From contig ATWD01000001.1 of NCBI GenBank assembly GCA_000421065.1, positions 1,232,001 through 1,296,000 on the forward strand: DNA of 64,000 nt, given 5' to 3'. Shown here in pieces: positions 1-9,193 of this stretch. Every line of letters starts with the position of its first letter. Positions within the stretch are counted from its first letter, which is position 1. The notes beneath the pieces are model-generated. The model was not told the DNA's origin. It did not search any database and saw only the letters and a list, made by a program, of their open reading frames with translations. This DNA is from Acidobacteriaceae bacterium TAA 166 (GTDB taxonomy: Bacteria > Acidobacteriota > Terriglobia > Terriglobales > Acidobacteriaceae). Made by a program: the position numbers and the translations under genes.

Positions 1-1
1 T

Positions 2-2074
2 CGCGTAGTAGGTCGAACCCTGGTTGAGGCCGGAGAAGAGACCGTAACCGGCGCGAACGACCGTTCCCTCATAGGGAGTCCAGGCAAGAGCCACGCGTGG
101 CTGGAAGCGGTCGGTGTTCTTGATGGAGCTGCTGTAGAGGGTGGAGATGGGGGGGAAGCTGGTGTTGTTCTTGATGGGGGATGGAGTGACCTGCAGATCC
201 CAGCGGATTCCCATGGTGAGGGTCAGGTTCTGGCGGATCTTCCACGAGTCTTCCGCGAAGGCGTCGAACATCTTCATCCAGAAGTCGTCGAGACCGGCCT
301 TCGCAGGCGGATTGAGAACGTCGATGGTCTGGACGAAGCTGGTGAAGCGATAGCCGGCGAAAGGATCGGTATCGCCCGTTTGTCCACGGAAGCTGTCGAT
401 GGCCCAGTTCTGGAAGTTCGCCTGGTTATTGCTTCCGGAGTAGTTATAGATACCGCCTCCCTGGAAGAGGTTGATCATGACCTCGTGAACCAGATTAACG
501 TCGCCGCCGAACTTCAGGGTGTGGTGGCCGCGGGTGGTCGAGAAGACATCGGTGAACTGGGTGCGGTGCTCGTCCGGCTCCGCGGTACGGGGCAAAGCGT
601 TGGGCATGCCGTAGGTAAAGGTTCCAATGCCTACGCTGGGAGCAGCTGCGTTTGAGCCCGCAGTCTCAAGATCGCGGCCATACTGGAAGTGGACCTGGTT
701 GATCGAACGCTCCGAGATCTGGGTAGTGAGGCCGGCTACGAGGAAGCGCTCGTGGTAGCTGGTGGGACCATTGGTCGAGGGCGAGCTTCCACTGAAGGTA
801 TTCGAGCTGTTGTAGCCGTAGGTCGAATCGAAGTTCGCCCAGTTGAAGTTGACGAACATATCGTTTTTCGAGTTGATGTGCCAGTCGAGACGGGGGAAGA
901 AGATGTCCTGCCGGGATTTGCGTGACGGGGCACCGAATCCATTGTTAAGGATGAACTGAATCGCGGAGGTACACTGGGCCGAGGTAATGGCGGCGGGACA
1001 CTGGGTCGGGGAGATGATGTTTCCCGTGTTCCTCGGGTCGTCGGTCGGCGTCAACGTGACTACATTGTTGTTGTAGTAGAGCGCGTTACCCACGCGACGG
1101 AAGCCGTCATAGGTGAAGAAGTAGAAGAGACGGTCCTTGATGATGGGTCCGCCGACGGATCCGCCAAACTGCTGCTGCTGATGGATCGGCTGCGTCAGCA
1201 GAAAGGCCGCTGCCTGCGGGTTGGTCGTATTGAACTTCGCCGCCCACTTGGTCTGCGGGTCGAGCGCGTTCAAAGTTGGATAGCGCAGGTAGTAGAACAG
1301 GCTGCCGTGAAGGCTGTTGGTTCCGGACTTGGTGATAGCGTTGACCTGTCCTCCGGCGGCCTGACCGAACTCGACGGAGTAGTTCGAGGTCTCGGCCTGA
1401 AACTCCTTGATCGCTTCGAGCGAGTAGACGTAGGGAGCGCCCGATGCGCGGCCACGGGCCTCGGAGAAGAGCATCTGGTTGTTGTTGGCGCCGTCGACGT
1501 AGTTCTGGTTGTAGAGGCCGGAGATGCCGCGGAAGCTGACCAGGCCGCTGCCGCCGTCGGGCGAGACGTTCGGGGTGTTCAGAACGAAGGCGCTCCAGTT
1601 ACGGCTGTTGACGGGAAGATTGCTGATCAGCTGCTGGCCGATGGTCTGCGAGACCTCGGTCTTCTCGGTGTCGAGGATCGGCGTCTCGCTGGTGACCACC
1701 ACTTGAGTTGCGGCCGAGGCGGGCGGCAAGGCGGCATCGATGGTCAGAGTCTGGCCGACGGTCAGCAACAGGTCCTTACGATCCACCTTGCCGAAGCTGT
1801 CGCCGCCGGCGATGACCTCATAGTGGCCGGGCTGAAGAAAGTTCGCCAGATAATTTCCGGAGGCGTCGGAAGTCAGGATGCGGGTGACACCGGTATCGGT
1901 GTTGATGATCGTGACCTTGGCTCCCGACACGACCGCGCCGCTGTTATCGGTGACCGTGCCGGAAATATTTCCTACACCCGAGGTTTGGGCCCAGCCCGGA
2001 ATCGCTGCCGAGACAGCAAAGATCGCCGCCACGGCTGGGATTAAAAGGCGTTTATAAGCAGAGAGAACGCTCAT
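2..2074 (-). CDS. Oar-like TonB-dependent receptor, 5' part (cut by window edge)
   Basis: The minus-strand reading frame is open from ATG at 2074 to the left edge (691 codons seen). It starts with a signal peptide (hydrophobic stretch ending AIPGWAQ), then a carboxypeptidase-regulatory-like beta-sandwich (GNISGTVTDNSGAVVSGAKV, about residues 35-115), then a TonB plug (about residues 125-250, with GISGLYNQNYVDGANNNQ) and the start of an outer-membrane beta-barrel (DRLFYFFTYDGFRR and later strands). This is the layout of the Oar-like receptors that are expanded in Acidobacteria; they are thought to import large substrates or act as outer-membrane adhesin-like proteins, and the substrate cannot be told here. 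TAGGAG lies about 10 nt before the ATG. The family is usually 1,000-1,200 residues, so roughly a third is missing beyond the edge. Confidence 0.9.
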   Translation of the reverse strand, partial: MSVLSAYKRLLIPAVAAIFAVSAAIPGWAQTSGVGNISGTVTDNSGAVVSGAKVTIINTDTGVTRILTSDASGNYLANFLQPGHYEVIAGGDSFGKVDRKDLLLTVGQTLTIDAALPPASAATQVVVTSETPILDTEKTEVSQTIGQQLISNLPVNSRNWSAFVLNTPNVSPDGGSGLVSFRGISGLYNQNYVDGANNNQMLFSEARGRASGAPYVYSLEAIKEFQAETSNYSVEFGQAAGGQVNAITKSGTNSLHGSLFYYLRYPTLNALDPQTKWAAKFNTTNPQAAAFLLTQPIHQQQQFGGSVGGPIIKDRLFYFFTYDGFRRVGNALYYNNNVVTLTPTDDPRNTGNIISPTQCPAAITSAQCTSAIQFILNNGFGAPSRKSRQDIFFPRLDWHINSKNDMFVNFNWANFDSTYGYNSSNTFSGSSPSTNGPTSYHERFLVAGLTTQISERSINQVHFQYGRDLETAGSNAAAPSVGIGTFTYGMPNALPRTAEPDEHRTQFTDVFSTTRGHHTLKFGGDVNLVHEVMINLFQGGGIYNYSGSNNQANFQNWAIDSFRGQTGDTDPFAGYRFTSFVQTIDVLNPPAKAGLDDFWMKMFDAFAEDSWKIRQNLTLTMGIRWDLQVTPSPIKNNTSFPPISTLYSSSIKNTDRFQPRVALAWTPYEGTVVRAGYGLFSGLNQGSTYYA

Positions 2075-2401
2075 TGTGTTACTGGCTCCTAGAAAGCAAT
2101 CACCGATGATTTAAGGCGGTGAGCAAAAAAGAAAAGGTGGACTGCCCGCAGCACGGCTGTGATATCCGCCTCTAGCGCGGTTCAGATACTAGAAAAATAA
2201 AAACAGGTAATACTTTTAACCTCAGGCCTGAATCTGGCTCCTGTCAAGGAATTTCCATCCAGTTGACAAAACAGGGAATCCCTGATTCCTAACTCGGCCC
2301 TGAGCAAGGATTACATGGGCCAGAACAGACCAGATTACAGACCGGTAAATCGTTTCCTGCGAGTTCCGAAACGGGTCAACGGGTCCACCTCCACGAGGGC
2401 T
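2075..2401. other. Intergenic region between the Oar-like receptor and the DUF2237 gene
   Basis: This 327-bp gap lies upstream of the receptor and downstream of the DUF2237 gene, both on the minus strand. Apart from the ribosome-binding site of the receptor I see no gene. A minus-strand TTGACA (2247-2242) has no well-spaced -10 partner. A short A+T-rich stretch (2188-2220) could hold a promoter, but I cannot assign one. Confidence 0.4.
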
Positions 2402-2812
2402 TCAGTGAAGCGTCTCGGGGATCACAGCATACTGAATCAGTATCTCGAACGGGACGATCGACAGAGTGGCCTCGTGCGTGGCCTCGAGGACGATAGGGCA
2501 GCCACCCCCCGCCTGCTGAACCTCAAGCCAGCGGGAGGCGCAGAGACACCAGCGGTCCCCAGGCTTGAGGCCGGCAAAACCGAACTGAGGCATCGGGGTC
2601 ACCAGGTCGTTGCCGAGCTCACGGGACATACGCAGAAATTTTTCATCCACGATGCAACAGATGGTGTGAACTCCCAGATCGTCCGGCCCTGTCTCGCAAC
2701 ATCCGGTCCGGTAAAAGCCCGTCATGGGCTCGCAACCGCAGACATCGAGGGGCTGGCCCAGAACATTGCGGCCTCGGGCTTTAATGGGTTCCTTGGATTC
2801 GGTGCTGGGCAT
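2402..2812 (-). CDS. DUF2237 family protein
   Basis: A 136-residue soluble protein of the DUF2237 family, whose function is unknown. The family core is clear: RNVLGQPLDVCGCEPMTGFYR near the N-terminus, then CCETGPDDLGVHTICC, FLRMSRELGNDLVTPMP and a C-terminal GDRWCLCASRW. The many conserved Cys residues suggest metal binding or redox chemistry, but this is inference. The frame runs upstream to 2908, but ATG 2812 was chosen because AGAGG sits 8 nt before it and the family homology starts about 14 residues later; the upstream extension reads as non-coding. It runs divergently from the glycosyltransferase at 2946. Confidence 0.85.
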   Translation of the reverse strand: MPSTESKEPIKARGRNVLGQPLDVCGCEPMTGFYRTGCCETGPDDLGVHTICCIVDEKFLRMSRELGNDLVTPMPQFGFAGLKPGDRWCLCASRWLEVQQAGGGCPIVLEATHEATLSIVPFEILIQYAVIPETLH

Positions 2813-2945
2813 GGGGAGACCTCTTTGCGGGGGACTTTCCTTCAGTATCCCACTTCCTCGCCAGAGCCGGTGAGGGGGTACATGAGATAGTAAAAAGAGG
2901 CTCGTCAAAACCTGCAGCCGAGAAGAAGGCGAGGGAGCAGAAGCT

Positions 2946-4103
2946 TTGAAGATTGCGGTGATTACGCAATATTTCCCAACGTCCAGGCAGCCATGGGCCG
3001 GCCACTCCGCCTTTCAGACGCTGCGGCATCTGGCGCAAGGGTCCGAGGTCAAGGTCTTCTATCCCGAGGTCCGATACCCCTCTTTTTTGACCCCAAAGAC
3101 GGCTAGCCGGGAGGGGCTCGACAGGAGCTTCCGGCCGGATGGCATCGCCGTCGAATGGCTTCCCTATCCGGCTCTTCCGATGATCTCGCGACCGATGAAC
3201 GGCTGGTCGTCCTCCCGGCGCCTGCTGGGACCGGTTCGCAGCTTTCAACCGGACGTTATCCTTAATTACGTCGTCTATCCGGATGGGTATGCTGCCCTGC
3301 GGGTCGGACAGACTTTGAAGGTCCCAGTCGTGGTCACGGCGATCGGCTCGGACCTCAACCGGATCAGCGATCGGCTCTCCGGGATGCTGACCCGCAAGAC
3401 GCTGCGGGAGTCGGCTGGGGTCATCACTGTCAGCGCCGATCTCGGCAAGACGGCTGTCCGCATGGGTGCCCGGGCCGAACGGGTTCACCCAATCATCAAT
3501 GGCTGCGACACCTCGGTCTTCTATCCTCGCAGCCGGGACAAGGCGCGCGAGGAGCTGGGGATTGCGCCGGACGAACAGGCTGTCGTCTACGCCGGCCGCA
3601 TGGATGTGAGGAAGGGGCTTCGGGAGTTGATCGAGGCAGCGGTCTCCCTACACGGAGAGCGTCCACGCATGCGTTGTTACCTGGTCGGGGACGGGGCCGA
3701 TGAGACGCTTCTACGAGAGCTGATCGCAGCGAAGGGTGCAGGCGATTACATCAGGATCATGCCTCCCTGCCGGACCGAGGGCATCGCCCGGTGGATGGCG
3801 GCCTCCGATCTGGTGACCCTGCCGAGCTACAAGGAGGGCTGCCCCAACGTCGTGCTCGAGGCCCTGGCCTCCGGGCGGCCGATGGTGGCGACACATGTGG
3901 GAGGCATCCCGGAGCTGATGGATGACGCAAGCGGTCGCCTGATCCCGGCGATGGACGCGCCAGCCCTGGCCACGGCGTTGGATGAGACTTTGGCTCAACC
4001 GTGGTCGGCCGAGGAGATCGCCGGGCGCCATCGCCGCGGCTGGCAGGACGTCGCCGAAGATGTGAAACGGTTGCTGGAGGGTGTTCTCTCCGGGCCGTTT
4101 TAA
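2946..4103 (+). CDS. Glycosyltransferase family 4 protein
   Basis: A 385-residue GT-B retaining glycosyltransferase that would move a sugar from a nucleotide sugar to a glycan or lipid acceptor. The N-terminal Rossmann-like domain (1-180) begins MKIAVITQYFP and contains the acceptor-side loop HSAFQTLRHLA. The C-terminal domain (190-385) has YAGRMDVRKGLRELIEA, LVGDGADE and the E-x7-E nucleotide-sugar motif at E297/E305 within EGCPNVVLEALASGRP. The start is TTG with GGGAG 8 nt upstream. It stands alone, and convergent rocD follows; a mini palindromic repeat lies directly after the stop. The sugar and the acceptor are not determinable. Confidence 0.9.
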   Translation: MKIAVITQYFPTSRQPWAGHSAFQTLRHLAQGSEVKVFYPEVRYPSFLTPKTASREGLDRSFRPDGIAVEWLPYPALPMISRPMNGWSSSRRLLGPVRSFQPDVILNYVVYPDGYAALRVGQTLKVPVVVTAIGSDLNRISDRLSGMLTRKTLRESAGVITVSADLGKTAVRMGARAERVHPIINGCDTSVFYPRSRDKAREELGIAPDEQAVVYAGRMDVRKGLRELIEAAVSLHGERPRMRCYLVGDGADETLLRELIAAKGAGDYIRIMPPCRTEGIARWMAASDLVTLPSYKEGCPNVVLEALASGRPMVATHVGGIPELMDDASGRLIPAMDAPALATALDETLAQPWSAEEIAGRHRRGWQDVAEDVKRLLEGVLSGPF

Positions 4104-4153
4104 AACGATGGCCTGCGCTGGCCGAGCGTAGATTGGCCAGCGCGGCAGCGCAC
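4104..4153. repeat. Mini copy (k) of the dispersed palindromic repeat
   Basis: This sequence starts right after the glycosyltransferase stop. It reads GATGGCCTGCGCTGGCC, a short spacer, then GGCCAGCGCGGCAGCGC. These are the two outer ends of the larger family elements joined with the interior missing. It can fold into a strong hairpin between convergent genes, followed by a T-rich stretch (gtttttc), so it may serve as a terminator. Confidence 0.7.
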
Positions 4154-4167
4154 GTTTTTCGGATCGC

Positions 4168-5415
4168 CTAGAGACTCTCGATCACGGTCTGGATCTTGTC
4201 GCAGGCCCAGAGAAGATCTTCGCGCTCGATGGTCAAGGGAGGAGCCAGACGGATAACGTTATCATGAGTCTCCTTGCAGAGCAGACCTTCCCGCATCAGA
4301 GCCTCGCAGACCGGACGGGCCGGGCCGTCGAGCTCGATGGCGACCCAGAGTCCACGCCCGCGAATCTGGCGAATCTTCGGGCTGCGGATCTGACGCATGC
4401 GATCCATCAGGAGGGCGCCCAGCTCCGCGGAGCGTTCAGCGAGCTTCTCCTCCACGATCACCCGTAACGAGGCGCGGGCGACGGCGCAGGCCATCGGATT
4501 GCCTCCGAAGGTGCTGCCGTGATCGCCGGGATGGATGACTCCGAGGATCTCGCGCGACGTGAGCACGGCGGAGACGGGATAGAAGCCGCCAGCCAGGGCC
4601 TTGCCGACGATCATCATGTCGGGCTTGACGTCTTCATGCTCACAGGCGAAGAGCTTGCCGGTGCGGCCGAGGCCGGACTGAATCTCATCGGCGATCAGGA
4701 GCACGTTATTGGCGCGGCAGAGCTCCGCGGCCTTGCTGAGAAAGCCGTCCGGAGGGATCAGAACGCCGGCCTCGCCCTGGATGGGCTCGACCAGGAACGC
4801 CGCCGTGTTGGGCGTGATCGCCCTGGCAAGAGCGTCGGCGTCGCCGAAGGGAATCACCTTGAAGCCAGGGAGGTACGGCCCGAAGCCGTCACGGTACTGC
4901 TCCTCGGTGGAGAAGCTGATGATCGAGATGGTGCGGCCGTGGAAGTTGTTGGCGCAGACGATGATCTCGGCTTGTCCGTCGGGGATGCCCTTGATCTTGT
5001 AGCCCCACTTGCGCGCCACCTTCAGGGCCGACTCGACCGCCTCGGTGCCGGAGTTCATGGGCAGCACCATCTCGAAGCCGGTCAGGTCGCTCAGCTCCTT
5101 GTAAAAGAGGGGCAGCTGATCGTTGCGGAAGGCGCGCGAAGTGAGGGTGACGCGCTGCGCCTGCTCGAGCATCGCGGCCAGGATGCGAGGGTGGCAGTGG
5201 CCCTGGTTGACCGCCGAGTAAGCTGCGAGAAAGTCGAGGTAACGGCGGCCCTCGACGTCGTAGACCCAGACGCCGGAGGCACGCTCGACGACGACGTCCA
5301 GGGGCTTGTAGTTGTGAGCTCCGTACTGGTCCTCGAGCGCGATCAGGCGCGAGGTCTGCTCATGGGCTTGCTTGGAATCGTCGATCACGTCGTGCTGAAG
5401 AACGGAGACAGCCAT
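4168..5415 (-). CDS. rocD: Ornithine--oxo-acid aminotransferase
   Basis: A 415-residue class III PLP-dependent aminotransferase. Ornithine aminotransferase converts L-ornithine and 2-oxoglutarate to glutamate-5-semialdehyde and glutamate, linking arginine/ornithine breakdown to proline and glutamate. Visible signatures are the ornithine-aminotransferase N-terminus [39 protein letters not shown], the PLP-site Asp in [13 protein letters not shown] (about D243) and the Schiff-base lysine in [10 protein letters not shown] (about K272). The length matches the family. It is monocistronic here; no other arginine catabolic gene is in the window. ATG 5415 fits the family start. Confidence 0.93.
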   Translation of the reverse strand: MAVSVLQHDVIDDSKQAHEQTSRLIALEDQYGAHNYKPLDVVVERASGVWVYDVEGRRYLDFLAAYSAVNQGHCHPRILAAMLEQAQRVTLTSRAFRNDQLPLFYKELSDLTGFEMVLPMNSGTEAVESALKVARKWGYKIKGIPDGQAEIIVCANNFHGRTISIISFSTEEQYRDGFGPYLPGFKVIPFGDADALARAITPNTAAFLVEPIQGEAGVLIPPDGFLSKAAELCRANNVLLIADEIQSGLGRTGKLFACEHEDVKPDMMIVGKALAGGFYPVSAVLTSREILGVIHPGDHGSTFGGNPMACAVARASLRVIVEEKLAERSAELGALLMDRMRQIRSPKIRQIRGRGLWVAIELDGPARPVCEALMREGLLCKETHDNVIRLAPPLTIEREDLLWACDKIQTVIESL

Positions 5416-5614
5416 GGAGGGTCGCCTTTTCAGGGTGATGGAGGCTGGATTGCCTTGGTTTTCTCCATTATTTCACGAGCCGTCCAGCTTTCGGAAGCCG
5501 GGGTGATGTACCCCCTCCCGGTCATTTTGCGCAAAGTATTCCAGATATTGGACTTAGGTCCGGACTTGGATGGCAAAGTCCTGATAAATATGGAGTTTAA
5601 AATGCAAGCTATTG

Positions 5615-5660
5615 AAAAAAAAGGATAGGCCGTGGGTGGGATTGGTGGCCTTTCTTTTTT
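5615..5660 (-). terminator. Weak terminator-like hairpin downstream of the ABC-F gene
   Basis: On the minus strand AGGCC and GGCCT pair across a 15-nt loop, followed by ATCC and eight T. The stem is only 5 bp, so this is a weak call. Confidence 0.3.
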
Positions 5661-5760
5661 CTTCCCTACTTATATTTCTAGCAGAACGGAGGAGAGAATC
5701 GGCAAAAGGATCTCTCTTGATTTGTTGCGGTTAGAGGATTTTACGCTTGACAGGATCTTT

Positions 5761-5932
5761 GCGCTGCCGCGCGGACCCACTACGCGTGGAGCGGTCACTT
5801 CGTGACGCGTGTACCGGCTTCGCCGTGGGCCTCCCGTTGGTCGGCGCGAGGATTTTTGCAAACGACCAGCGGGAGTTCTCACCCCTAAGGGAGTACACAT
5901 GTCACGAAAGGGGCGCCCGTACCGGCAGGCCA
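5761..5932 (-). repeat. Full-length copy (a) of the dispersed palindromic repeat
   Basis: In plus orientation it begins GCGCTGCCGCGCGGACCC and ends near ACCGGCAGGCC, so it is reversed relative to copies b, d and h. The left arm has CTACGCGTGGAGCGGTCACT and CCGTTGGTCGGCGCGAGGAT, and the right arm has ACGACCAGCGGGAG and TGTCACGAA. The arms are diverged inverted copies of each other. Confidence 0.85.
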
Positions 5933-5941
5933 GTGTGGTTG

Positions 5942-7579
5942 CTACTTCGCGGCCAGAGCCAGCTGCTGCTGATATTCCTCGTACGGTCCCTTGTGATCGG
6001 TGATGTGGAAGTTGTCGGGGCCGCCTTCGAAGTGCCAGATGCGGGTTCCCGCCTCTTCGATCAGGTCCTGGTCGTGCGTGACCAGGAAGACGGTTCCCTC
6101 GTACTTCTGGATCGCCTGGTTGAGGGCGTTGATGCTCTCGAGGTCGAGATGATTCGTCGGCTCGTCAAGGACGAGGACGTTGGGCTTCTGCAGCATGATC
6201 TTGCAGAAGAGCAGGCGCGCGGCCTCGCCTCCGGAGAGCGCGTCGGTCTTCTTGTTGCCCTCTTCGCCGCGGAAGAGCATCTGGCCAAGGATGCCGCGGA
6301 TGTCCTCCTTGGTGGCCTGCGGGTCGAACTGGTGCAGCCAATCGGCGGCGGTCATTCCCAGGTGGATCGAACCCTTGTGATCCTGCGCGAAGTAGCCGAT
6401 CTGGGCCTCGTGGCCCCACTTCACCATGCCGGAGTCGATGGAGACGTCCTTCTCGTCGACGCCGGGAGCGTTGGCCAAGAGAGCCTTCAGCAGCGTGGTC
6501 TTGCCCTGGCCGTTACGGCCGATGAGGACGACCTTGTCGCCGCGCTGGACGGCCGCGGAGAAGTTGTTGATGACGTGCTCGATCTTTCCGTCGGGCTGAG
6601 CGTAGGACTTGTTGACGTTCTCGAACTCGAGAACATTTTTGCCCGAGGGGCGGATCATATCGAAGCGGATGAAGGGGCGCGCAATGTTGGAACGGGCGAG
6701 CTCGCTGGTGGCGAGGCGCTCGACCTCCTTCTTGCGCGAGTTCACCTGCGAGGACCGCGTACCGGCCGAGAAGCGGGCGATGAAGTCGTTGAGCTGAGCG
6801 ATCTTCTTTTCGCGCTGCTCATTCTGGCTCTCGATGCGGGTGCGGATGCTGGTCTTCTGAAGGACCATGTCGTCGTAGCCGCCGTTGTACGTGATGATGG
6901 TCTCGTAGTCGATGTCGGCGGTGTGGGTGCAGACATTGTTGAGGAAGTGGCGATCGTGGGAGATGGTGATGACCGTGCCGTTATAGCGATTGAGAAAGTC
7001 TTCGAGCCAGTGAATGGATTCGAGATCGAGATAGTTCGTAGGCTCGTCGAGGAGCAGGGCTTCGGGGTTGCCGAAGAGCGCCTGCGCCAGCAGGACACGG
7101 ACCTTCTGGCCGCCCTGCAACTCGCTCATCTTGCGCTCGTGGACCTCGTCGGGGATGTCGAGCCCCTGCAGCAGAACGGCGGCGTTGGCCTCGGCCTCGT
7201 AGCCGTCCTCGTCGCCGACGATGCCCTCGAGCTCGCCCAGGCGGGAGCCGTCCTCGTCGGTCAGCTCGGCCTTCTCGTAGATGCGCTCGCGCTCCTCGAG
7301 AGCCGCCCAGAGGGGCTTGTTGCCCATGATGACGGTGTCGATCACGCGATAGGCGTCGAACTCGTACTGGTTCTGCTTGAGGACGCCGATCTTTTTGGGG
7401 CGGACGACGGTTCCCTTCTGCGCGTCCAGCTCGCCGGTCAGCACCTTCATAAAGGTGGACTTGCCGGCTCCGTTCGGTCCGGTGAGGCCGTAACGACGGC
7501 CGGTGGTGAAGGTCACCGAAACATCCTCGAAGAGGAGCTTCGATCCGTAACGCATGGTGACATTGGAGACAGAGATCAT
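5942..7579 (-). CDS. ybiT: ABC-F family ATPase (YbiT-like)
   Basis: A 545-residue soluble protein with two ABC ATPase domains and no membrane segments, typical of ABC-F translation factors that act on the ribosomal E site. Domain 1 has Walker A GPNGAGKS (34-41), signature SELQGGQKVRV and Walker B ALLLDEPTNYLD. An interdomain linker rich in E, K and R follows (about 245-315). Domain 2 has Walker A GRNGQGKT, signature LSGGEAARL and Walker B VLVLDEPTNHLD. The start (NVTMRYGSKLLFEDVSV) and the VIDTVIMG segment resemble E. coli YbiT more than EttA or Uup. The exact role is unproven; a resistance-type ABC-F is possible but less likely. Confidence 0.9.
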   Translation of the reverse strand: MISVSNVTMRYGSKLLFEDVSVTFTTGRRYGLTGPNGAGKSTFMKVLTGELDAQKGTVVRPKKIGVLKQNQYEFDAYRVIDTVIMGNKPLWAALEERERIYEKAELTDEDGSRLGELEGIVGDEDGYEAEANAAVLLQGLDIPDEVHERKMSELQGGQKVRVLLAQALFGNPEALLLDEPTNYLDLESIHWLEDFLNRYNGTVITISHDRHFLNNVCTHTADIDYETIITYNGGYDDMVLQKTSIRTRIESQNEQREKKIAQLNDFIARFSAGTRSSQVNSRKKEVERLATSELARSNIARPFIRFDMIRPSGKNVLEFENVNKSYAQPDGKIEHVINNFSAAVQRGDKVVLIGRNGQGKTTLLKALLANAPGVDEKDVSIDSGMVKWGHEAQIGYFAQDHKGSIHLGMTAADWLHQFDPQATKEDIRGILGQMLFRGEEGNKKTDALSGGEAARLLFCKIMLQKPNVLVLDEPTNHLDLESINALNQAIQKYEGTVFLVTHDQDLIEEAGTRIWHFEGGPDNFHITDHKGPYEEYQQQLALAAK

Positions 7580-7687
7580 GAGATTACCCTTATTTTACAG
7601 GTTTCCTGGCGTCTTCGGCGGCTGCACAGCCTCGCAGAGTCCGTGTTTCCGCGAGCTTTCATCAAGAAATGAACAGAACGTGACGAC

Positions 7688-8944
7688 TTATCGCGATTCC
7701 GGGGGAGACGCCATCACGCCGGCGTGACCCGGAGGGTCCTTCATGGGATCAGATGACAGCATGGGAGGACCGGCACTCTTTCCCATAAGACGTTCGATGC
7801 CCATTCGAACCGCGTCGGTGCGAAACTCCGTGACATAGGCCAGACCGTAGGCATAGGCCAGAACCACCAGAATGACGACGGCTCCGGAGAGGATTCTCAC
7901 AGGCGTTGGAGACCAGCGGGAGTCCCCCACCAGCAACGACGCGGCGAAGACCAGCAGAGGCAGGTGGGTGGCATAGAGGGTGTAGGAGAAACGCGCCAGC
8001 TCCCGGGAGAGGCGCGGGGAGTGGGAGTTCGCCGGGTAAGCCTCCCGAGCCGAGAGCAGAAGCCACAAGTACCCGAGCGTAAAGACGCCGAGGAGATAGT
8101 CTCCGGCGAAGGGCGAGAGATGCAGCCTTCCCGTCACGAAGAAGATGGGGAGGTAGACCACGGTCGCGGCCAGACGGATGAAGCGCCCCATCCCGGGCGA
8201 AAACGAGGGCGCCGGCAGCTTGAAGAGCAGGACTCCGGCGAGCCAGATGGGGAATCCGAGCAACAGGCCGCCGCGCACAAACCAGGCGATTGCGACGAAG
8301 AGAACAGCGCAGATCAGGCGCAGCTCTTTGCTGGTGCGCGGCCAGAGGGCGATCACCCCCAGCGGGAAGAGGAGGTAGTACCAGAACTCGTTGGCAAGGC
8401 TCCAGAGAGGACCGTTGCTTCCCAGCACCGGCGTAAGGATCGTCTGGAAAAAGAACAGGTTGCTGAAGAAGATCTCCGGCGAGAGACGGTGGGTCACATC
8501 CGGGACGATGTGGTTGACGCTGTGGCCGCTGTAGAGTTGCGGCGCATGGCCAAGATAGATCCCCAGCTTGTCCCAGAGGAGACAGAGCAGAAGCGCGGGC
8601 ACCAGCACGATCCACAAACGTACGAAACGGCGCAGCAGATATCCGCCCCACTGCCATTGGCCGCGCTCGAGAGACCGCAGAACGGTTCCTCCGATAAAGT
8701 AGCCGCTCAGAACAAAGAAGAAGATGACCGCCTGGTGTCCGCTGCTGGTCAGCAGATAAGGCAGAGCCCACCATCGCCGGTCGCCGGGCAGCTGGGGATA
8801 GTCGATGAAGAAGATATTGCGCCAGTGGCCGAGCATGACGAAGACCGCGGCTAGGCCACGCAGGGTGTCGAAGTGAATGGAGGCCCATGAGTCGGCAAAA
8901 CGGACCGGGGTAGCTTGAGTGCGGGGAGGACTCATATCGCTCAT
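7688..8944 (-). CDS. Acyltransferase family 3 (OafA/YrhL-like) membrane protein
   Basis: A 418-residue integral membrane acyltransferase that would acetylate or acylate cell-surface glycans using a cytoplasmic acyl donor. The N-terminal region holds the family motif HFDTLRGLAAVFVMLGH, followed by the conserved FFVLSGYFIGG segment and about ten predicted hydrophobic helices. The tail after about residue 385 is hydrophilic. It lies upstream of the ABC-F gene on the same strand with a 108-bp gap. No clear Shine-Dalgarno precedes ATG 8944; the next ATG (8935) is equally plausible. The acceptor is unknown. Confidence 0.88.
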   Translation of the reverse strand: MSDMSPPRTQATPVRFADSWASIHFDTLRGLAAVFVMLGHWRNIFFIDYPQLPGDRRWWALPYLLTSSGHQAVIFFFVLSGYFIGGTVLRSLERGQWQWGGYLLRRFVRLWIVLVPALLLCLLWDKLGIYLGHAPQLYSGHSVNHIVPDVTHRLSPEIFFSNLFFFQTILTPVLGSNGPLWSLANEFWYYLLFPLGVIALWPRTSKELRLICAVLFVAIAWFVRGGLLLGFPIWLAGVLLFKLPAPSFSPGMGRFIRLAATVVYLPIFFVTGRLHLSPFAGDYLLGVFTLGYLWLLLSAREAYPANSHSPRLSRELARFSYTLYATHLPLLVFAASLLVGDSRWSPTPVRILSGAVVILVVLAYAYGLAYVTEFRTDAVRMGIERLMGKSAGPPMLSSDPMKDPPGHAGVMASPPESR

Positions 8945-9102
8945 TCGGGAGGTGCTGGATCGATCTTCGACCCGACCAAGGCACCGGTCGGGCTGCCTTC
9001 ATTCTAAGCTACGATAGAACAGCAGTTCGGCTTGTCTGGATCGACCTTAATGGAAGCCTTCGCCGAAGGCTATGACTCTTTCGGGGCGAAGGTCCGAAGC
9101 GG

Positions 9103-9151
9103 AAGTCCGGCTTGCACAGGGCTGGTTGGCGCCTGCGCAAGCCGGACTTTT
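9103..9151. terminator. Hairpin downstream of the DEAD-box helicase gene
   Basis: AAGTCCGGCTTGC (9103-9115) is perfectly repeated in inverted form as GCAAGCCGGACTT (9137-9149), with a 21-nt loop. The T-run (TTTT) follows on the plus strand only, so as a minus-strand terminator for the helicase it is imperfect. A second short palindrome (AGCCTTCGCCGAAGGCT) lies nearby at about 9055-9071. Confidence 0.4.
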
Positions 9152-9193
9152 ACCGATTTTCAAGAGATCAGAACGATCGAAAACGGGAACGTC

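Larger units (their letters stand above)
5416..5941. other. Intergenic region upstream of rocD, with a repeat copy
   Basis: This 526-bp gap lies between rocD and the ABC-F gene. I see no gene. It holds a weak terminator-like hairpin near 5615-5660, which would serve the ABC-F gene, and a near full-length dispersed repeat at 5761-5932. The rest (5416-5610) should contain the rocD promoter, but no convincing boxes are visible. Short ORFs here (for example 5670-5900, minus) run through the repeat and are not credible. Confidence 0.5.

Noticed and set aside
5747..7672. 641-codon plus-strand ORF antisense to the ABC-F gene
   Set aside because: Starts inside the dispersed repeat and runs antisense to a clear ATPase.
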